Shown piece after piece: positions 32,673-36,932 of a stretch of DNA of 36,932 nt. The notes beneath the pieces were generated by a model that was not told the origin of the DNA, did not search any database, and worked only from the letters and a program-made list of their open reading frames with translations. The stretch's first letter is position 1, and every line of letters begins with the position of its first letter. Both the position numbers and the translations under genes were made by a program. The DNA is from Eubacteriales bacterium (lineage in GTDB: Bacteria > Bacillota > Clostridia > Lachnospirales > Lachnospiraceae): NCBI GenBank assembly GCA_030524785.1, contig JAUNFZ010000025.1:1-36932 (forward strand), given 5' to 3'.

Positions 32673-34106
32673 TTGAACGGAAAAATATTATATTTTGATT
32701 GTGCTTCGGGTATCAGCGGCGATATGACGCTTGGGGCGCTGCTGGATTTAGGTGCGGATGAGAAGCGGTTTCTGGAGGAACTTCAAAAACTGCACGTGGA
32801 CGGATATCATATTACTGTGGAGGAAACCCAGAAAAACGGTATCCGGGCAAAGCATGTGAAGGTGCATGTAAACGGCGAAGCGCAGGAGGACGGCCCGGGC
32901 CATGAGCATCATCACGGACAGGAGAACGATCTCAGCCACGGGCACCATCACGGACAGGAGAACGATCCCTGCCATGAGCACCATCACGGGCAGGAGGACG
33001 GCCCCGGCTGTGGGCATCACCATGAACATGACGACGGCATGTCCCACCGCACCTTTGGAGATATACGAAAAATTATCGGCGAAAGCGATCTGGATGGAAA
33101 TGTAAAAGAGCTTTCTCTGAGAATTTTTGAAAGGGTGGCAAAGGCGGAGGCCAAAGTACACGGAAAGTCTGTGGAGGAAGTACATTTTCACGAGGTAGGC
33201 GCCGTGGATTCCATTGTGGATATTGTGGGATGCGCTGTCCTGATTAATATGATACAGCCGGAAAAAATCTATGCTTCGCCGGTCTGCGAAGGGCATGGAT
33301 ATGTGAACTGTCAGCATGGAACCCTTTCCGTGCCTGTGCCTGCTACATCTGAAATTCTCGCAGCGGCAGAAGTACCAATGCGTCAGATCGATGTGGAGGG
33401 AGAGCTGGTGACGCCTACAGGGGCGGCAATTATCGCAGAACTGGCTCAGGAATTTGGAACCATGCCGCAGATGAAATTGTCTGGAATCGGCTGGGGAGCA
33501 GGCACAAAGAATCTGGTTATACCAAATGTACTGAAGGTGTATGAGGGAACAGCCTGGAGTGGGGAAACGGTATGCTCCGGGAAAGAAGACAAGAGCCTGG
33601 GCGGCGTGATGTATGGTGAAACAGGCAAGAGCCCGGATAGCGTGATGCGCGGTGAAACAGGCAAGAACCCGGGCAGTGTGATGCACGATGAAATAGAGGT
33701 GCTGGAAGCAAATATCGACGACTGCACAGGAGAAATGCTGGGCTGTGCCATGGAAAAACTTCTGGAGGCCGGGGCCTTGGATGTTTGCTGTACGCCGGTG
33801 TTTATGAAAAAGAACCGTCCGGCCTACCGGCTTACCGTGCTGGCAAAACCTGAGGATGGCAGCCGAATGGAAACGCTGATATTTCAGCATACTACAACCA
33901 TCGGGATTCGAAAACGCAGAGAGAGCCGAAGCATTTTAGAAAGAGAGCGCGTGTGGGTTGCAACGCCTTATGGAAAGCTGGAAGCGAAGCAGGTATTTCT
34001 GGAAAATGAAAGCCGCATTTATCCTGAATATGAAAGTGCGGTAAAAGCAGCGAAGGAAAATCACACATCATTATGGGAGATCTACAGGAGTTATGGACGA
34101 GCTTGA
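32673..34106 (+). CDS. larC: Nickel insertion protein LarC (single-chain LarC1-LarC2)
   Basis: CTP-dependent cyclometallase that inserts nickel into the pincer nucleotide. The 477-residue protein starts FDCASGISGDMTLGALLDLG, then has a His-rich nickel-storage loop (about 72-125) built of 12-residue repeats, the EVHFHEVGAVDSIVDIVG core, GELVTPTGAAI, a second repeat region (303-338), and the C-terminal LarC2 domain from EVLEANIDDCTGEMLG with the RPAYRL and TTTIGIR motifs. In Lactiplantibacillus the LarC1 and LarC2 parts are joined by programmed frameshifting; here one frame spans both, joined by the repeat linker. The TTG start at 32673 follows GGGAGGAAAC. Confidence 0.93.
   Translation: MNGKILYFDCASGISGDMTLGALLDLGADEKRFLEELQKLHVDGYHITVEETQKNGIRAKHVKVHVNGEAQEDGPGHEHHHGQENDLSHGHHHGQENDPCHEHHHGQEDGPGCGHHHEHDDGMSHRTFGDIRKIIGESDLDGNVKELSLRIFERVAKAEAKVHGKSVEEVHFHEVGAVDSIVDIVGCAVLINMIQPEKIYASPVCEGHGYVNCQHGTLSVPVPATSEILAAAEVPMRQIDVEGELVTPTGAAIIAELAQEFGTMPQMKLSGIGWGAGTKNLVIPNVLKVYEGTAWSGETVCSGKEDKSLGGVMYGETGKSPDSVMRGETGKNPGSVMHDEIEVLEANIDDCTGEMLGCAMEKLLEAGALDVCCTPVFMKKNRPAYRLTVLAKPEDGSRMETLIFQHTTTIGIRKRRESRSILERERVWVATPYGKLEAKQVFLENESRIYPEYESAVKAAKENHTSLWEIYRSYGRA
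32913..33047 (+). repeat. His-rich 36-nt tandem repeats in larC
   Basis: Three in-frame 12-residue units at 32913-32948 (HGQENDLSHGHH), 32949-32984 (HGQENDPCHEHH) and 32985-33020 (HGQEDGPGCGHH), with a partial unit before and HEHDDGMSH after. They form the nickel-binding loop of LarC. Confidence 0.85.
33579..33686 (+). repeat. 36-nt tandem repeats at the LarC1-LarC2 junction
   Basis: Three in-frame units encode GKEDKSLGGVMY (33579-33614), GETGKSPDSVMR (33615-33650) and GETGKNPGSVMH (33651-33686). They make a hydrophilic linker directly before the LarC2 domain. Unlike the first array in this gene, it has almost no His and so is unlikely to bind metal. Confidence 0.85.
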
Positions 34107-34542
34107 CAGATTATTTGAATGTGCGGTAGAAATTGCGGTCCGTGCCCATGAAGGACAGAGGGATAAAGGAGGCAATCCGTATATCGACCATCCTCTGGCG
34201 GTAGCGGCAGGCCTTGCGGAAAAGAAGCTGAAAATTGTGGGGGTGCTGCATGATGTGCTGGAGGACAGTGATCTGACGGCAAAGGATCTGCTGGCGTCCG
34301 GGATTCCCCAGGAGCTGGTGGAAGCCGTCTGCGTGCTGACCCATAAAAAGGGCGATTCCCTGTCTTACGCAGACTATATTTATCTGGTGAAAAAAAACCC
34401 GATGGCCAGGGCTGTAAAAATTTCCGATATCCGGCATAACCTGCAGCTTTCGCGGATACCAAATCCCACGGCCAGGGATTATGAGCGGTGTGAAAAGTAT
34501 AAAAGGGCGCTGTCGTATCTGGAAGCGGCAGACGAAGTATAG
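34093..34542 (+). CDS. Small HD-domain hydrolase (RelA/SpoT HD-like)
   Basis: A 149-residue protein consisting only of an HD phosphohydrolase domain of the RelA/SpoT-MESH1 type: AHEGQRDKGGNPYIDHPLAVA (first His region), LHDVLEDS (His-Asp) and VKISDIRHNLQLSR (last Asp). There is no (p)ppGpp synthetase or ACT domain. Hydrolysis of (p)ppGpp is possible by analogy with small alarmone hydrolases, but other nucleotides are possible. Its ATG overlaps the end of larC by 14 nt, with AGGAG upstream, so it is translationally coupled to the nickel-cofactor operon. Confidence 0.85.
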   Translation: MDELDRLFECAVEIAVRAHEGQRDKGGNPYIDHPLAVAAGLAEKKLKIVGVLHDVLEDSDLTAKDLLASGIPQELVEAVCVLTHKKGDSLSYADYIYLVKKNPMARAVKISDIRHNLQLSRIPNPTARDYERCEKYKRALSYLEAADEV

Positions 34543-34562
34543 GGGGTTATAGAAGCAAACGT

Positions 34563-35174
34563 ATGATTTGCATAGGGGAAATTCGAAAACAGGATTACAA
34601 AAAAGCGCAGCAGTTTGCCATTGACGGTATGCACTTAAACTGGTACTTGGATAAGGGCTTTATCCTTGACTTATACAGCAAATATTTCTGGCACATGGAA
34701 TTAAACAGGGCTACAAAAGTTTACGGAGCGTATGCGGACGGTAAATTTGTCGGCGTCCTGCTTGCTGATATAAATGGGGAAGCAAAACCATACTGCAGCT
34801 TTTGGCGTACCTTATTTGTGCGGATATTTGACATTTTACAACATATTGCCGCCGGGGAAGGCGTTGGGGCGTATGATAAGGCAAATCAGGAAATGTTCAG
34901 CTCTTTTTGCCGGACAAACACGCCGGATGGGGAAATTGTTTTCCTTGCGGCAGACCCGTATTGTAAAATTAAAGGTATCGGGACAGCTCTGCTCTCTGCT
35001 CTTGAAGCAAGCGAAAAAGGAAAGCTGATTTATCTTTATACAGATAACGCCTGTACTTATCAATTCTATGAGCATAGGGGCTTTACACGCTCACAGGAAC
35101 GGGATATAGTCATTGACCTGAAAAATAAACGTGTTCCGCTAAAGTGCCTCCTATACAGTAAAACGATTCAGTAA
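34563..35174 (+). CDS. GNAT family N-acetyltransferase
   Basis: A 203-residue acetyl-CoA-dependent acetyltransferase. The C-terminal half shows the GNAT core: VFLAADPYCKIKGIGTALL with the acetyl-CoA loop (residues about 120-145), then LIYLYTDNACTYQFYEHRGF, the usual motif B. The substrate is unknown. It begins 20 nt after the HD gene but has only a weak GGGGG site, and its codon use is A+T-richer than the lar genes, so it may be a later arrival. Convergent with the AAA ATPase gene, nine bases between stop codons. Confidence 0.85.
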   Translation: MICIGEIRKQDYKKAQQFAIDGMHLNWYLDKGFILDLYSKYFWHMELNRATKVYGAYADGKFVGVLLADINGEAKPYCSFWRTLFVRIFDILQHIAAGEGVGAYDKANQEMFSSFCRTNTPDGEIVFLAADPYCKIKGIGTALLSALEASEKGKLIYLYTDNACTYQFYEHRGFTRSQERDIVIDLKNKRVPLKCLLYSKTIQ

Positions 35175-35183
35175 AACCTGTTT

Positions 35184-36401
35184 CTATGCGTACAGCAACT
35201 TCGCTGTTTCTGTGGATAACCAATCAGCTATATCGAAAATTTCAACTCCTTCATAACTATATTTCGGATGCCTTGTTCTGGCAATCATCATCTTCGGGTA
35301 AGCATCACGGATCTGAAGTAATGGAGATACCTCACGTTCAAAAGTCTCCTTGCTGGAGATGTTATCGCTTACCTGGATATAAATTTTTTCGCTTCCTCTT
35401 TGTGCTACGAAATCAATTTCCTTTTGATACAGCTTTCCGACATAGACCTCGTATCCACGGCGAAGAAGTTCAATACAGACTATGTTCTCGTAAACTCTGC
35501 CGTAATCCATATTTCTGCTTCCAAGGATTGCATATCGGATACCGCTGTCACAGAGATAGAACTTTTCAGAGGTCTCCAGATATTTCTTTCCCCGAATATC
35601 GTAGCGTTTAATATCATAGAACACGAACGCATTGCACAAATATTTAATATACCTGCCAATAGTCACATGATTAGTTGAAGTCTCATTCGCTGTCAACAAC
35701 TGACTGATCTTATTCGGAGAAGTCAGATTGCTGATGTTATCCATCAGGAACTCACTCAATCTCTGCAAAACCAAAGTGTCCGGCAGAGCATACTTCTGCA
35801 CCAAATCTCTCGTGACAATGGTTTCATAGACTTCTTTGATATAGTTTGTTCTGTCTTTTTCCGTTCTGTAAGCATAAGAACCTGCTAAACCGCCTTTGAT
35901 GGAATAATCCTCAAAGAGCTTGTCTTTGTCATCAACATTATCATAATACTGACAATATTCCTGAAAACTGAATGGGAACACATGGATCTCGATATAGCGT
36001 CCCGTAAACAGCGTTGCCAGATCTGCACTTAGCAGAAAAGCATTTGAACCGGTTATATAGATATCGTATTTGCCCTTGGAGTAAAAGCTGTTGATTGCCA
36101 GTTCAAACCTGGGACACATCTGAACCTCATCCACGAAAAGATAATTTGTTTTTCCTTCCTGATAATGTTCTTCCACATAAGCGTGTAACGCATGGTATTC
36201 TTTGAGCTCTTCATATGCCAAGTCCATAAAATCAATGAAGATGATATTGATGTTTTCAAAATGGTTTTTCAGGTACTCAATATATGTCTGCATCAGTTTT
36301 GATTTACCGCTGCGGCGAATACCTGTGATGATTTTTATATCAGGAGTACCGTTTAATTCAATGATCCTGTTCAGGTACTGCGTTCTCATAATTGTTTTCA
36401 T
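35184..36401 (-). CDS. AAA ATPase with DUF4143 domain
   Basis: A 405-residue ATPase of the AAA_14/DUF4143 type. The P-loop is GIRRSGKSKLM (about residues 28-38), Walker B is LFVDEVQ, and sensor-1 is ITGSNAFLLS; the C-terminal DUF4143 part has a nuclease-like pattern (YENIVCIELLRRGYEVYVGK...KEIDFVAQRG). These are common accessory genes in gut Clostridia and archaea with no firm function, sometimes suggested to be mobile or defence-related. The start is taken at ATG 36401, with GAGGGC upstream; a TTG six codons earlier is less likely. A+T-rich relative to the rest of the window. Confidence 0.86.
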   Translation of the reverse strand: MKTIMRTQYLNRIIELNGTPDIKIITGIRRSGKSKLMQTYIEYLKNHFENINIIFIDFMDLAYEELKEYHALHAYVEEHYQEGKTNYLFVDEVQMCPRFELAINSFYSKGKYDIYITGSNAFLLSADLATLFTGRYIEIHVFPFSFQEYCQYYDNVDDKDKLFEDYSIKGGLAGSYAYRTEKDRTNYIKEVYETIVTRDLVQKYALPDTLVLQRLSEFLMDNISNLTSPNKISQLLTANETSTNHVTIGRYIKYLCNAFVFYDIKRYDIRGKKYLETSEKFYLCDSGIRYAILGSRNMDYGRVYENIVCIELLRRGYEVYVGKLYQKEIDFVAQRGSEKIYIQVSDNISSKETFEREVSPLLQIRDAYPKMMIARTRHPKYSYEGVEIFDIADWLSTETAKLLYA

Positions 36402-36462
36402 ACAGCCGCCCTCTTTCAAAAGTTAAATTTTTTTCATTTTTCGAAACCGCCTTACTATCCTT

Positions 36463-36491
36463 ATTATACTGCCTGTAAATAGTATATGCAA
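36463..36491 (-). promoter_or_regulatory. Promoter of the AAA ATPase gene
   Basis: Minus strand TTGCAT (36491-36486), 17-nt spacer, TATAAT (36468-36463), 61 nt upstream of the ATG at 36401. Confidence 0.68.
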
Positions 36492-36657
36492 GAATTTACT
36501 TTCAAAACTTTAAAATTTTTTATTTTTTGAAATCGGATGCTTACAGCCTTAGCCCTGGGACCATCATTGCCGTAACCCTCCTGTCCGGTTGGTTTTGCTA
36601 TTGATTTGGCGGTAATGCGGGATTTTGTCTGCAATTCATAGAAAGAGAGGTACAGGC

Positions 36658-36932
36658 ATGAAGTTTGAAAAAATTGATTGCGGCGGCGATATTGTTGCCA
36701 TTGTTTCAAGCGACAGTCCGGTAATTGTGAATGTCGATTCTGCGCTTGATTTGCTTATGTCTGCCAAATATGAAGCAGGCACGAAGTATATCGTCGTGGA
36801 TAAAAAACTAATAACCGAAGATTTCTTTGTTTTAAGCAGCGGTTTAGCGGGAGAAATTCTTCAAAAATATATCAACTACGGCGGAAAAATTGCGATATAT
36901 GGCGATTTCTCCCACTATACAAGCAAACCGCT
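36658..36932 (+). CDS. DUF4180 domain protein, partial
   Basis: The first 91 codons of a protein running off the window. The sequence has the DUF4180 pattern: VSSDSPVIVNVDSALDLLMSA-type strand-helix start, YIVVDKKLITEDFFVLSSG and AGEILQKYINYGGKIAIYGDFSHYTSK (split here). Function unknown; related STAS-like folds exist. The ATG at 36658 follows GAGAGG with seven-base spacing. I found no clear promoter in 36492-36657. A+T-rich codon use matches the neighbouring accessory genes. Confidence 0.82.
   Translation, partial: MKFEKIDCGGDIVAIVSSDSPVIVNVDSALDLLMSAKYEAGTKYIVVDKKLITEDFFVLSSGLAGEILQKYINYGGKIAIYGDFSHYTSKP

Noticed and set aside
32913-33020. 36-nt repeats, considered as a CRISPR array
   Set aside because: The units are directly adjacent without spacers, degenerate, and in frame with the LarC His-rich loop.

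Overview
The window comes from a spore-forming anaerobic member of the Clostridia, most likely Lachnospiraceae-like. Evidence: a SipL-type sporulation protein (LysM plus DUF3794/SPOCS domains), a spore germinant-receptor operon, a ferredoxin-linked [FeFe] hydrogenase, strong AGGAGG-type ribosome sites, consensus sigma-A promoters, and several small proteins typical of gut Clostridia. No complete mobile element, CRISPR array or phage module is visible. The assignment is inferred from gene content, not from a marker gene.

Layout, left to right. 1-1361: partial tRNA-Phe and an MFS transporter, both on the minus strand. 1389-4056: serine O-acetyltransferase, a 57-residue protein and a class I/II aminotransferase. 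4098-8640: an envelope operon (ddl, murF, and a secreted YpuA/DUF1002 protein with a long acidic tail) closed by a strong terminator. 8686-11742: a stand-alone group-B-like [FeFe] hydrogenase, plsC on the opposite strand, and a PrcB-like lipoprotein. 11841-15065: an ABC exporter (ATPase plus FtsX-type permease) on the minus strand behind two GTTAGT-N4-ACTAAC operators. 15113-20519: a copper-homeostasis operon (csoR, and copA with a CopZ domain fused to its C-terminus) with two CsoR-type operators, continuing into an M18 aminopeptidase, a VOC protein and a DUF3877-like protein. 20518-23880: sipL, ispE and a GntR/FCD regulator. 23878-26890: a palindrome- and repeat-bearing gap followed by a compact ger operon whose A and C subunits are shortened. 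26893-28277: a DUF362 ferredoxin protein and a small conserved protein on the minus strand. 28335-34542: yitT, DUF445, nfo, then larE-larB-larC for the nickel-pincer cofactor, and a small HD hydrolase. 34563-36932: an A+T-richer accessory end (GNAT, AAA/DUF4143 ATPase, partial DUF4180).

Themes. Copper entry is sensed by CsoR and answered by a CopA-CopZ fusion that retains what looks like the ribosome site of a formerly separate copZ. Nickel-cofactor synthesis is encoded without larA, so the lactate racemase-family client enzyme must lie elsewhere. Several transcription units are separated by terminators that physically overlap the next gene's promoter or ribosome site; the clearest case is sipL, where the 3' arm of the terminator is the Shine-Dalgarno sequence and the U-tract runs into the TTG start codon. 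Three separate in-frame repeat arrays with a 12-residue (36-nt) period occur in two genes (larC and gerA).
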